A DNA stretch of 64,000 bases, taken from assembly GCA_017979445.1 (NCBI GenBank), contig CM030718.1, positions 29,647,040-29,711,039 of the forward strand, read 5' to 3'. Under the pieces are notes generated by a model, which worked only from the letters and a program-made list of their open reading frames with translations, was not told the origin of the DNA and made no database searches. The position numbers were made by a program, and so were the translations under genes. Of this stretch, positions 46,691-58,040 are shown one piece after another (positions within the stretch are counted from its first letter, which is position 1; each line of letters opens with the position of its first letter). This DNA is from Akebia trifoliata. Its lineage: Eukaryota; Streptophyta; Magnoliopsida; Ranunculales; Lardizabalaceae.

Positions 46691-48480
46691 TGTGATGTAG
46701 AGGAAGGGGTTCAAGGGCTCTTCTGAAGTGGTTTAAAAATGGAGCAGTTGTACATGATGCGAGCTACTATGTTCCTGTCCAATTGGAGGGTCCAGAGGTA
46801 GGCATTGCTCATTTCTTCGTAACTTGTAAACAATTTCATTATATCTCTATATGGACCTAATAAATTCGGGTTTTCCTTGTTATATATATATTTTTTCAGG
46901 ATTCATTGCTCTCAATTTTAAGAATGGTTTAATGTTCATGCAATTAGAGTTTAGAATAGTGTAAAATCTCACAGAACCCTCATTTCTTTTAGGTTTTTTT
47001 CCATGGATGGTTTACCAATGACCTTGTACCTCTTCCAGGGAATTGATTTGTGCTATATTTAGTGTTCACTGTTAGGAATCTGATGGTTGCTTATAAATGG
47101 TAATATCCTTGATACTGGGTTCTGTAGGAACAAGCAACCATAAAATGAGGAAGAAGATGCCCCAGAAATCACCTCATTCTTATTGTGAAATTGCTGATAA
47201 CAATGGTAACGAAGGCATTTGAGCTCATTAGACTAGAAATGTTGCTGGTTGTGTTAGTTTCTGTTTACAATTTTTTTATTTTCTACTTCAAATTATAAGT
47301 ATTTTGATTCTACTTGTTCTCTTAGAAAGCAATAGTTTTGTAGCCGTGGGGAAAAATAATCTTGCCTCTAGACCTTGAGATGTGTGTAACATTTGATGAA
47401 GTGTTGAAGGAAGGTTTCCCCGTCACATCTTTGGTGCCATTTGTGGGATCTTTTCACATCCCAGCTAAGAACAATAGGAATGGAATGAATGACAAGTCAC
47501 AAATCCAATGCTGGAGAGGGAAGCGAAGTGAAGTCGGAGGACTGTTGTCAAATGTGTCACACGTCTCGAGGTGTGGAGAGTAGCTCTCCTTAGTAAGTTG
47601 TAATCGTGTGTATTCAATGCAACCTTTCATTGAGTGCATCTGTGTAGTTTGAGTTAAATTTCCAATATCCTCACCTAATGCTTTGGATGATAAGTGTGTG
47701 CAGCATCGTTCAAGAAGCCCAAAGGACCAATTGAGGTACTAAATCATCAAATGCAGGTACTAATCTAAGTTTTATATCCTAATAGACTAATGCTTCTATT
47801 GTGTTTTCTCTTTGATTTTTTTCCTTTCATGACTTCATTTTAATATTTATGTGTTTCACTTGCATCAATAAACAAGTTAACATGCTTTACACAGTATGAT
47901 CCAGACTTAACCAAATAGTTCTCAACCTTCGTTTAAGTGCCTCTAGTTAAAATGCCAAAAATCAAATAATACAGAACCTTATTAGGAACTAAGATGTATA
48001 AGATTTTTTATTTTATTTATTTTTAAAACCCATTGAAAAAAATGATGAAATGGTTAATTTTTGTCAAATTTTGGTATACTGGAACTTTTAGTAAAAAAAT
48101 GATAAATTACTTAAATTGATAAAATGGTAAAATGATTTTGATTTTATAAGCCTTGCTTTCTTGGATAAATAATGGCAAATTGATGTGGTCTCCTCGTATA
48201 AGATACTATGCAAAGGATGCAGAGATCAATGCACTCACAATATTGGCCATCCCACACAGTACTCTCCATTTTTCTCAAAAACTTGGTCATCGATTGTTCT
48301 TCTTATCTATACTCGAATGTAGGTGTCATTAACTGGCATGAAGATATTGGGAAGTGCTTAGCATTGGAGGCTCACACCAGGCTTGCAACTGGAATGGCAA
48401 TGATATTCTTCGATGACGCCACCGAGGGGTTGGATTGTACCATTCCGATCTGAGATTGTCTTCGTGACCCATCAGGTAAT
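46691..48480 (+). other. Unassigned exon-like pieces after ABCC
   Basis: Several short open stretches have splice-like borders but no family I can name. About 46733-46798 reads KWFKNGAVVHDASYYVPVQL and EGPE, at a GTAGGC donor. 47362-47583 includes LEMCVTFDEVLKEGFPVTSL and VPFVGSFHIP. About 48324-48476 reads GVINWHEDIGKCLALEAHTR, then LATGMAMIFFDDATEGLDCT, with a stop, at a GTAATA donor. The last faintly recalls a Walker B region (hydrophobic-FDDATEGLD), but that is too weak to call. All are on the plus strand. Confidence 0.3.
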
Positions 48481-48499
48481 AGCCCTTGCCATTATTAGT

Positions 48500-49130
48500 A
48501 ATATTACTTGTTGGATTGTTTTATAAATGATTTTTTGGGTGCTATAAAAATTAGTTTTATGAGATTGATTTTGTGTGTTGTAAATCAGAGTTCTGCTATT
48601 GGTTTTGCACTACAAAAACTAAATTTGTTAGAACTATTTTAGTGGTATAAAACCATGTCTCTTTGGACTGATTTTGTACCATAAAAATTGAGTTTTGTGG
48701 GGCTGTTTTGTGGTCTAACAAACTAGTTTTGTGAGGATTTGTTTGGTGCTTAAAAAACTGAAGTTTTGGAACTATTTAATGATGCAAAAAAACTGGTTTT
48801 TGTGGCCATGATTGGGTTTTTATTGTTATTTTTTTATTTTATTTTATTACTGTGTTGATGATACACAAACACAGATTTTGGGACTGCTTTAACAGTGCAC
48901 AAACCAGATTTATTTTAAAAAATCGTTTGGAGGTGCGTAAGCCTTACTTTTTGTAATTGGTTTGGTGGTGCAAGAATCCAATTCTTTTGGGATTGGTTTA
49001 GTGTTGCCAAATCAGATTTTGTAGAAACTGTTTTAGAAGTGCAAAAATTCAGATTTTTGGATATGTTTTAGTGAGTTCAGATTGTTGCGAATGTTTTGCG
49101 TGACAAGAAAATGAGATTTCATGTCATGGG
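48500..49130. repeat. Degenerate short-period repeat
   Basis: About 600 bp made of imperfect repeats, roughly 45-60 bp long, alternating a TTTTGTGGGACTG-like word with a GTGGTATAAAAACTGA-like word. Many copies are strongly diverged. No coding signal. Confidence 0.55.
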
Positions 49131-49373
49131 TTGTAATTCATATATATATACATATAATTTCTAATTAAGATTTTTTACTACATCTCAAATTCATATGATC
49201 GATTAGTGAGTTGACACATTTAATCTTTTAGATTTAAAAAAAAAAAAATTCATAATTGTTTAAATGAGTTAATTTGATAATGTTATTTGTGGGAAAGATT
49301 GAATTTCGAAATAGTGACGACATTTAGCGAGAACGAACTTATTTCCGTCGCTGTATAGCACCATAGCAACAAT

Positions 49374-49785
49374 TAGGGGTGCAACTTGGTTCGAGTTGGT
49401 TTAATTTAGAGCAAAATCAAAACCAAATTGACCAAGGTTAGTTCCAATATATGGGAACCAGAACCAAACTGAACCAACCCAAATTGACCTTAATTCGATT
49501 TGGTTCGGTTCGGTTCCATGGGTTGTAAAAATTTTTTTTACACAAATTTATCAATAAAATTATGTAAAGAAATGAATTATGAAAAATTAAAAACCCAAAA
49601 ACAAGATTGTAAGATCACATAAAATAATTAGATTAATTAAAAAAAAAAAACGATTGAGTTTCTAAAAATTACAAAAAAATTAAATTTTCTTCAAAAAGAC
49701 CAAAACTACAAACCCTTCCTAAAGCAAAATGGTTTCCAACTTTCCATGAGAGGTTCCTGCAGCCGCACGCTCTCAACCGCACGCG

Positions 49786-49857
<72 letters not shown>

Positions 49858-50323
49858 TGGTCATCGAAGTTGACAGCACGCCCACAACCTCATGGTGAGA
49901 GAGAGGCTGGTGGCAATTAGTGGTTGCAGGTCACGGCTGCACAGTCGCACTATTGCACACGATTGCAAGAGAGAGAGAGAGGGATGGGCACTATCGCCTA
50001 CTGTCAGAATCCAGCCCGCAACTGAACGCTCATTGCAAGAGATGAGACAAAGAGAGTAGAGGGAAGGGAACCGAACGAACGAATGGGTTTGGGTTTTGTA
50101 TAAATAAAAATCGAATATAAAATTTATTTTAAATTTATATTAGTTCGATTTTCGATTTGGTTTGATTTTTTATATTATCTAAACCAAGAATCGAATTGAA
50201 TTTATCAGTTCTTTATTTTTTAAATTTGAAATTGAACCGATATCAATCTAAACCGAACCAAACCAATCCAAATTTCACGGATTGATTCGGTTCTCGGTTT
50301 GAACCGAATTAAGTTGCACCCCT
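49374..50323. mobile_element. 950-bp inverted-repeat element (MITE-like) with 9-bp target duplication
   Basis: Starts TAGGGGTGCAACTTGGTTCG and ends CGAATTAAGTTGCACCCCT, so the ends are imperfect terminal inverted repeats sharing the GTGCAACTT core. It is flanked by AGCAACAAT (49365-49373) and AGCAACGAT (50324-50332), a 9-bp duplication with one mismatch. It is internally rich in GGTTCGGTTC-type words and carries a GA microsatellite (49789-49852). There is no coding capacity. The size and 9-bp duplication would fit a Mutator-like or hAT-like non-autonomous element, since the exact duplication length is uncertain by one base. The flanks join into a GTCGC-rich CACTA-like sequence, so it is nested. 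Confidence 0.75.
49789..49852. repeat. GA microsatellite
   Basis: An uninterrupted GA run of about 64 bp inside the inverted-repeat element, with shorter GA runs near 49970 and 50050. Confidence 0.95.
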
Positions 50324-50354
50324 AGCAACGATGTGGGTCGCCGAAGAGTTTTTA

Positions 50355-50620
50355 AATCTTGCCTGAGCCTCACAACTCCCTCACAGATCCATTGAGCAAG
50401 CTCGCCCTCTCTCTCGATCTAGAACTTCACAACTCCCTCACTTAGATCCATTGAGCAAGCTCGCCCTCTCTCTTTCTCTCGATCCAAATCCTCACAACTC
50501 CCTCACTTAGATTGATCGAACAATCTCTCACTTTCGATCCAAAACCTCACAACTCATTTACTCAAATTGCTTGAGAAAGCTCGCCCTCTTTCTCTCGATC
50601 TCTTCTCGTTCTTCTTAAAT
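50355..50620. repeat. About four copies of a ~70-bp tandem repeat
   Basis: Each copy contains CTCACAACTCCCTCACTTAG, a TTGAGCAAGCTCGCCCTCTC-like segment and CTCTCGATC. Copies diverge progressively rightwards. Sequence on both sides (GTCGC words, GATCTAGGGTTTCTC) suggests this is the subterminal part of a CACTA-like element. Confidence 0.7.
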
Positions 50621-51570
50621 GAATCAAACTACTTGAAATACAGGATTTCTCTGTGATCCCATGTCGATCTCTTTTGGTTCTTCTTCTTAAACAAATCAAA
50701 TAGCCTGAGATCTAGGGTTTCTCATCGATCACATCAAGGTAACCCTTTCTTTGTGTTTTTGTGTGTGTTGTGGATCAAGGGGTTGTTGAAAACGAGCAAT
50801 GTTGTTTTTATTTTTCCTACCTGATTCAAGAGATCTAAGGTATTCGATTCCACATAACCTAATCGAAATTTGCTTCTTCAACAGGCGATGTTGCTACTGC
50901 GAGGTTTTCGTTTCGATCATGAGGTTTGCTTCTAGGTTTTTAATATCAAGACAAGATCCGTCTAGTTGAGTTTCCTGCACCGACACACAGGTTTTTTAAG
51001 AGCTCATTGGTTGTGATTAGGATACCATAGCTCTGATCTCAACCACGTTTAGGAAGAAATCAGATTTCAGGTGAGTTTATGATTTAATTTCAGTTTAAAA
51101 AACTTAGATTTAGGGTTTCACTTTGAGTTAATAGAATTAAACTTTAATTTTAGTTTAATCATCTGTTTCAGTCGGTCTCGACTCTCTCTCTCTTTCGATC
51201 GAAATCACCAATTGGGTTAACCAAGTAAGTAATTCGTTGTGATTATGAGGTTCAAAATTTTTGTTTTTATTTTGGATTTGGACTAGTTTTGGTTTTATTT
51301 ATGAACTTGCTTTACTCAGTTTGATAAGCTCTTTGTGAAATCAACAATAAACAATCTGAGTGAAGGACAAGATGTCTACACCTCATCTTAGATCATTGGG
51401 TTCAAAACATGAATCCTATGCCACAATATGTTTCTTCATACTTCATACGCATTTTGATTAATTCTAGTGATTGTTATTGGAAAATCTGTAATAAAATGTT
51501 GGGTGAATTACTATTTCGTGAGCTGAAATTAGTTATTTAAGATTCCCGCCCACTGTTCATTTTAATTACC
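50621..51570. other. Spacer, no gene recognised
   Basis: AT-rich with repeated TTCTTCTTAAA.GAATCAAA and GGGTTTC words continuing from the tandem repeat. No supported coding segment. Confidence 0.45.
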
Positions 51571-51683
51571 AAAACGTGAACAATCACGTTTTCATTAAAA
51601 AAATAATTCAGAAGTGACTATTTCGTAGGTTTAAAGTGAGGTTTAAAATGAAATTACACTTTAAACCTGCGAAATAGTCACTT
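51571..51683. repeat. Two adjacent foldback palindromes
   Basis: AAAACGTG (51571-51578) and CACGTTTT (51585-51592) form a perfect 8-bp hairpin with a 6-nt loop. About 20 bp further, a 27-bp arm at 51612-51638 (core GTGACTATTTCGTAGGTTTA) pairs with 51657-51683 with one mismatch and an 18-nt loop. No coding. They are likely a small foldback MITE or part of one. Confidence 0.85.
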
Positions 51684-53238
51684 TAAAAACCTCCGAATTC
51701 GTAATGCCCTTTGTAATAGATGCTCATGTTTCAATTTTCTTTCTGGTGTTATGAATATAGACATACTATTACTATAACTTGGAAGCAGCTGATTGAGTTA
51801 ATGAAACTTATTATGAAAGAATTAAGTTTCCTTCTTCGTACAAAATTACACTGAACATTGCATTGTGCACATTGGTTATTTTACCCTTCCCCCTATTCAA
51901 TCTATTGTGATGTAATTTTTATATATAAGTAAATCTCATTTTTTTAATGGTGGAACATTTTTATTTGCTAATGTAATCCATAAACAACTCCAGATTGATA
52001 GAGACAGTAAATGAAGGATTGACTATGGGTAGTGACACCTCTCTAGATTGACAGAGAAGTGATGTACACCGAGTTACTTGAGGCTATTTGTCTTCAGTGG
52101 GATCACGATCCGACCTCTTCAGCTTCTAAATGGAAGGAAGTAACAGTGATATTAAGTACCGAGGTTCTATTTCAGCCCCAACATTTTGATAAAGTCTGTA
52201 AGTTCATGCTTTCTTCTATGTTCTATGTCATTCATTTTAGTAATTCGTGTCATCATTTTTAATGTTTGGGTATCAATTTTTTGGGACTCAATATGGTAAT
52301 TTAAGGTAAAGACTGTTATGTTCTTTGATTTGATCTATTGAGTTTTGTGGCGTAGAGAAATAGAAGGTTGTATGTTCTTTTATTCGAAGTGTTGACATTA
52401 AACATGGCTAGTTAAGTCCACCAAAGATCAATGTTATAGTCAAATCAAGGTAATTTTCCGATACAAAAATTGTGTTGACATAAAATTGGGCATCTATCAA
52501 AAAATCTAATCATTAACCAATAATCTACTTTGATTGATCCTATTCTGCTTAGGGTGTACATTCAATTTTCTTTGACTAGGCTCATGGTGTACATTCAATT
52601 TACTATGACTAGTTCTAATTATTGCTTCATTGGGTTTGATGTTGAATTGTTGATCTAACACACTTTTAGTGAAATAAAAGTCACTTTACTTTGTTGTGTG
52701 CAATTGACTATTGATTTCATTCTATTTAATACATTGGACATTGGACTTGAGCTATGTCCATAGCTAAGAAACTGATATTGATGGGGCCGTGATTGAAAAA
52801 TGACTCAACTGTTAATCTAGTGTGTGGGGATTAGTTTGTTTGATAGCCTTAGACCTTAAAGAATTTGCATCATTATTCATATTGGATCATCCATCCATAA
52901 TGTCTGAATCACCCTAATTTATCTATCATGCCTTGAGAGTTTTTTGGATGTTTAATTTGGCTCTATGTGCCTCACATAGTCTTAGCTCGTATTGACAAAG
53001 ACATGAAACCATGTAGAAAATTAGAAAGGACACCCTATCTGTTAAGTATGTACTTCATCTTTAAACTTATATAGGGCATAACAAATCATCAAGCTTTTCT
53101 TTAAAAATGCATTTTTGCTAAGAAATTTTGTTGAATAAAACATGAAAGATGAAGAACCAAAACTCAATCGTATCTCCAAACAATTTTCTCCACAAAGTCA
53201 CACGTCAAAAGTTGGCTTAGACACCATATGTTAAGTAA
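51684..53238. other. Spacer, no gene recognised
   Basis: AT-rich. A 67-codon frame at 52059-52262 (ELLEAICLQWDHDPTSSASK, WKEVTVILST) has a more gene-like start than its end, but matches no family I recognise. Otherwise nothing is supported. Confidence 0.4.
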
Positions 53239-54468
53239 CCAACTTCCAAGTGGCTCCTATATTACACCTCTGTTGGATAAGTGCTTACAATTGTGATATA
53301 GGCAGTGTGTTTGAGTTGTTTGTCTCAGATTTGTTTCCACTTAGGAATGAACCCAATTGTCTTCTTTGTTCAAGTTTTTTTTTGTCTTACTTCTGTTGGA
53401 CGTTGGTATCATGGTTTGAAATGTCTTACATTGAGCTCTACCTGAATCGGCATTCTTGATCTTGACTAGATTATTTCCCACTCTTTATTATGTATGGTTT
53501 GAAATTCTAGATATGTATGTTCCACTTTGAATGATGAAAAATATCCAGAAGTTTCTCCGATGCCCAAGTATCCGTTAGGCTTAGTACATATATAGTTGGG
53601 TCCTACACTCAATCAGCTCATCACCCAATATAACATCCAACATAAAACCTGACATACACACGCCACACATTACAGTACTCAGAAATCACACTGATTGTGA
53701 TTATTAACAAACACAATTTTCAGGTTAAATAATTTTTAGTTATATTAGTTGTTAGCTTTGGCTTTTAAAAATTGTTTCTCTCCTCTCTCTCCAAGTCTAT
53801 GTTTTTCTTATTCAAACCATCGAATAACCATACTTTTCTGTTAGTAGTTTCCTAACCCTAATTTGTTAGGGGTATTTTTACTAATGTTCTATGGGAGAAA
53901 CATTGTAATTCCTTTTTGGCTTTTGAACATAGTGAAATTAGTGCAGCCTGTGTTGTTGTTGATTTCTTGGTTATTGTTTTCTTGTTTCTTCTCTTCAATT
54001 GATTTCTCATAGTTGAAGGTTGGATTTTTTCCAACATTTGATTCCTTATAACGTGAAAATTATCATGTGTCATATAATAACACTCTTATGCAAAATATCC
54101 GCTGGTATTTCCCAACCCACTAGAGAAGTGTATCCATTTGATTTTGGACTTGCTAAGATGTTGACTTCAGATGACCTTGCCTCCTCAGTGAGTGACTTTG
54201 ATGACATAATGGGTTTGATTCCAAGTTTATACTTAATGCACGACTGTTCAATTAACATGGGTTATCGGCTTTTAATGCAGGTTGTTGGAACTCCCAGCTA
54301 TATGTGCCCTGAGCTTGTTGTCGACATTCCATATGGTTCTAAGCTAGACGTTTGGTCTTTAGGTAAAGCATTGGATACTTTATCTATTCTCGATTGATTT
54401 TTAATTCTTTTGCTGGGTACTTAACATATGTTTTGTTTATTTAGGGTGCTGTATGTATGAAATGACTG
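53239..54468 (+). repeat. Tandem duplicate containing NEK exons, copy A
   Basis: Starts at CCAACTTCCAAGTGGCTCC, which recurs at 54469. The 1230-bp copy ends inside the third NEK exon. Relative to copy B it has two insertions of roughly 50-57 bp (near 53850-53900 and 54010-54065). Confidence 0.85.
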
Positions 54469-54470
54469 CC
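54088..54470 (+). pseudogene. NEK (NIMA-related) kinase fragment, copy A
   Basis: NEK kinases regulate microtubules and growth in plants. Exon 1 (about 54088-54187) ends [17 protein letters not shown] at a GTGAGT donor and includes the DFG motif. Exon 2 (54281-54362) reads [20 protein letters not shown], then KLDVWSLG. Exon 3 (54445 onward) reads CCMYEMTA and then breaks at the tandem-repeat junction. The family pattern is [49 protein letters not shown]. Upstream catalytic-loop and N-lobe exons are missing. Exon 1 is preceded by unrelated [15 protein letters not shown], so even this exon is partly foreign. Confidence 0.85.
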
Positions 54471-55945
54471 AACTTCCAAGTGGCTCCTATATTACAACTC
54501 TGTTGGATGAGTGTTTACAATTGTGATATAGGCGGTGTGTTTGAGTTGTTTGTTTCAGATTTGTCTCCACTCAAGAATGAATCCAACTGTCTTCTTTGTT
54601 TAAGTTTTTTTTTGTCTTACTTCTGTTGGACGTTGGTATCATGGTTTAAAATGTCTCACGTTGAACACTATCTGAATCGGCATTCTTGGTCTTGACTAGG
54701 TTATTTCCCACTCTTTATTATGTATGGTCCATCCATTAGACCAAGTTAGTGAGGTGTGAGAATTCCCTTGTGTGTTAGTAGCAAGTTAAGGTTCATGTGG
54801 AGTATGTAAGGCTGTTTGATTTTGACCCCCAAAACAAAACAATCTATCATTTTTAGACCCAAAAGTAGGTCCTCGACTAGGCGTCAAAGCATGTCATTTT
54901 GTCTTATTTCATTGTGCCCTACACTTTCTAGGCTTTATTGTTGGGTTAGAGTTTGCTCTAAAGTTTATTGGAACCAAAATAAAGATTGTGTTTCTTACTC
55001 ATGGAGCATCTACCATTGTTTTTTTATTTTTATAAGTCTGATCTTTGTCTCCAATCTGATATTGTGGTGTCTGTATGGTTTGAAATTCTAGATATGTATG
55101 TTCTACTTTGAATGATGAAAAATATCCAGAAGTTTACCCGATGCCCAAGTATCTGTTAGGCTTAGTACATATATAGTTGGGTCCTACACTCAATCAGTTC
55201 ATCACCCAATATAACATCCAACATAAAACCTGACATACACACACATTACATTACTTAGAAATCACACTGATTGTGATTATTAACAAACACAATTTTTAGG
55301 TTAAATAATTTTTAGTTATATTAGTTAGCTTTGGCTTCTAAAAATTGTTTCTCTCCTATCTCTCCAAGTCTATGTTTTTAAGATTCTAGTGTTCTTATTC
55401 AAACTATCGAGTAACCATACTTTTCTATTAGTAGGTTCCTTTTTGGCTTTTGAACATAGTGAAATCAGTGCGACTTGTTTTGTGGTTGATTTCTTGGTTC
55501 TTGTTTTCTTGTTTGTTCTCTTCAATTGATTTCTCATATGTGTCATATAATAACACTCTTATGCAAAATATCTGCTGGTATTTCCCAACCCACTAGAGAA
55601 GTGTATCCATTTGATTTTGGACTTGCAAAGATGTTGACTTCAGATGACCTTGCCTCCCCAGTGAGTGACTTTGATGACATAATGGGTTTGACTCCAAGTT
55701 TATACTTAATGCACGACTGTTCAATTAACATGGGTTATCGGCTTTTAATGCAGGTGGTTGGAACTCCTAGCTATATGTGCCCTGAGCTTGTTGCCGACAT
55801 TCCATATGGTTCTAAGCTAGACGTTTGGTCTTTAGGTAAAGCATTGGATAATTTATCTATTCTCGATTGATTTTTAATTCTTTTGCTGGGTACTTAACAT
55901 ATGCTTTGTTTTTTCAGGGTGCTGTATGTATGAAATGACTGCTCA
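54469..55945 (+). repeat. Tandem duplicate containing NEK exons, copy B
   Basis: Same content as copy A plus about 345 bp at 54728-55072 that copy A lacks. That extra block lies between two TATGG words and looks UTR-like rather than transposon-like. Copy B runs on into the native continuation of the third NEK exon. Confidence 0.85.
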
Positions 55946-55967
55946 CAAGTTTGCTTTTAAAGTCTTT
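55560..55967 (+). pseudogene. NEK (NIMA-related) kinase fragment, copy B
   Basis: Same three exons: [17 protein letters not shown] (ends 55660), [20 protein letters not shown] and KLDVWSLG (55754-55835), then CCMYEMTAHKFAFKVF (55918-55967) at a GTAAGC donor. The third exon is complete here, so copy B is nearer the parental structure and copy A is the truncated duplicate. No frame disruption is seen inside the exons, but the kinase N-lobe and the C-terminal half of the kinase domain are missing. Confidence 0.87.
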
Positions 55968-56368
55968 GTAAGCTGCCGTGCCATTTTACACTTACATTTG
56001 CATAAATTCTATAGATTTCTGTGTAATCTCTGTGATTTTTTACCTCATTGAAAAAACTATGCTGGTAAAGGGGTCCACAAACACATGCACAAGTCGAATT
56101 TCTTAATAAGTTGAACCCATCATTTGATAGTAACCATCCAATCTAACTTCACTGCCTCGTAATTTCAAGTTCCAACATTATGTTTGTGCTCTCTTATTAA
56201 AATACTAGATACATAGAATGCTTGGGACTGTTTATGTAGTATAAAGGACATTATGTAGGCGAGAACACTATTATGGTCTTTCTAAGAGGTTTAAATCTAG
56301 ACATCTTGTCAGTGCTGGAGTGTAATTTGAAGTTTCAACATTAAAATATTGAATGTTCTTGTATGCAG
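55968..56368. other. Spacer between NEK and myosin fragments
   Basis: Intron-like AT-rich sequence between the NEK donor at 55968 and the acceptor at 56368. It could act as one intron joining the NEK exons to the chimeric myosin exon. Confidence 0.45.
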
Positions 56369-57035
56369 CTTCCAGCATCACGAACTCCGGCAAATAAATC
56401 TGCCCAGCCAACTTGTCGTGCCTATCTACCACTGCCCACACCTACAAGAGTTGCAACACTCAACTCCCATTCTTTTGTAGCAGGCCTGTTCCCTCCACCT
56501 CCTGAGGAGACAACGAAATCTTCGAAGTTTTCTTCTATTGGTTCTCGTTTTAAGGTATATTTTTGAATGTGATAATGGGTTTTATCTTAAAGTAAGCTAC
56601 AACCAATTAAAGATCTGAAAACTTGTAACTTGTCTTGTCCCATTGATATGCTACTTGCTCATTATACTGGTGGTTGATTTTATTATGATCTAATTGATGC
56701 AGATACAACTACAACAGTTGATGGAAATTTTAAATTCAACAGAACCTCACTACATTAGATGTGTGAAACCAAACAATCTTCTAAAACCTGCCATTTTTGA
56801 GAATGTCAACATCATGCAATAATTGCGCTGCGGTGTGAGTACAAATTGAAATTGTACAATGCCTTTAACCTATATATAGCCAGATAACCATTTTAATTGC
56901 TATTTTGCTTGTAACTTCCTTGCAGGGTGTTCTAGAGGCAATTATAATTAGTTGTGCTGGATACCCTACTCGCTGGACATTTCACGAATTCCTCCTACGT
57001 TTAGGTATTCTAGTTCCAAAGGTTCTGCAAATAAT
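56369..57035 (+). pseudogene. Class XI myosin motor fragment fused to a NEK-like tail
   Basis: Class XI myosins drive organelle movement on actin. Exon 1 (56369-56554) follows ATGCAG. Its first half, LPASRTPANKSAQ and RAYLPLPTPTRVATLN, resembles the C-terminal tail of plant NEK kinases. It then becomes myosin at SFVAGLFPPPPEETTKSSKF, SSIGSRFK. Exon 2 (56703-56834) reads [42 protein letters not shown] (56820-56822, family has MQQLRCG), LRCG. Exon 3 (56926 to about 57035) reads [31 protein letters not shown]. Splice borders are canonical. The ATP-binding part, IQ motifs and tail are absent. The myosin call is secure. The NEK-tail call is tentative. Confidence 0.9.
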
Positions 57036-57679
57036 GTAAGAACCTATCTTTGCTTTACTTGCAAAACACATAAAATATAGTAATTTATTTGTCTGGGTAA
57101 TAATGAACGCATGAGCAATCCAATTGGATAATTTATCATGATGATCCATAATACCAACCAAACTAATTTGAGTTTTGACCAATCTAAGCTTATGAGAAGC
57201 AAATGATAGAAAAGATACCCTTTTTTGCTGCTATTTAATTTCTTCTCCCCCCATCGTTGAACTGTGCATATCAGATCAAGATTAGAACATCCATATATTT
57301 TATTCATTCCCCTGTTTTGAGAAATGACGTCTCTTGTGATTTATTTGATTTGGAGTGTGGGTACAAGGAATAGAGCTAAAAAAAAAGAAAGATAAAAAAG
57401 TAAATTAATTTCATATACTTGAGCATGGAATAGCTATTGTACAATATATTTATAGTATAGCATAAATCGATATTGTTTAAAGTGTTTATCTTTACGAGAG
57501 TAACTCTAACAAATTAAATCCAACATTTAAATTAAAATGCAATTAAGAATCCAAATAAGATTGGGTTACCAAACTTACTGTGGACACTTCTATGGAGAAT
57601 TGTGTTATGGTACGTCTTGAGGCTGGAAAACCCATGTATATGCCATCGTGAGTATTGGAAAATATTATAATGTTATTTT
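57036..57679. other. Spacer, no gene recognised
   Basis: AT-rich sequence between the myosin fragment and the second copy of the dispersed repeat. Nothing supported. Confidence 0.5.
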
Positions 57680-58040
57680 TTCACAAATTACAAGACATGA
57701 GCATAGATGTGTGAACTGGGCTTTCCAACTATGTTATATAGTATCTTTGCATTGCTATTTTTTTATATTAATATTTTTTTATCATTATCTTCAGATGTTA
57801 TGGATTCTCACATGCATTTGCTAATGCAGTCACTGATGACACACAACGGAAGATGCAAATGAGTTGATTTGGATTTGATCCTTCAAAGGTATGCTTATTT
57901 GGTGACTCTTTCTATTCTAATTGTCTTTGTATATTTGATCTAAGAAGTTCCTATACTATCAGTGCCAGTTATCAAAGGAGATGAATTGAGTTTCCTTTAA
58001 ATGTATTATACGTTGCACTTGACTTTCTAGTAACAGAACC
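57680..58040 (+). repeat. Dispersed duplicate, copy b, with unidentified exon
   Basis: Diverged copy of 38895-39245. The exon-like frame reads HAFANAVTDDTQRKMQMS, a TGA, FGFDPSK, then a GTATGC donor. The stop is absent from copy a. Similarity continues about 150 bp into the downstream intron-like sequence. Confidence 0.7.

Noticed and set aside
48324..48476. ABCG/PDR transporter Walker B region
   Set aside because: Only a loose resemblance (FFDDATEGLD), with no flanking signature motif; left unassigned.
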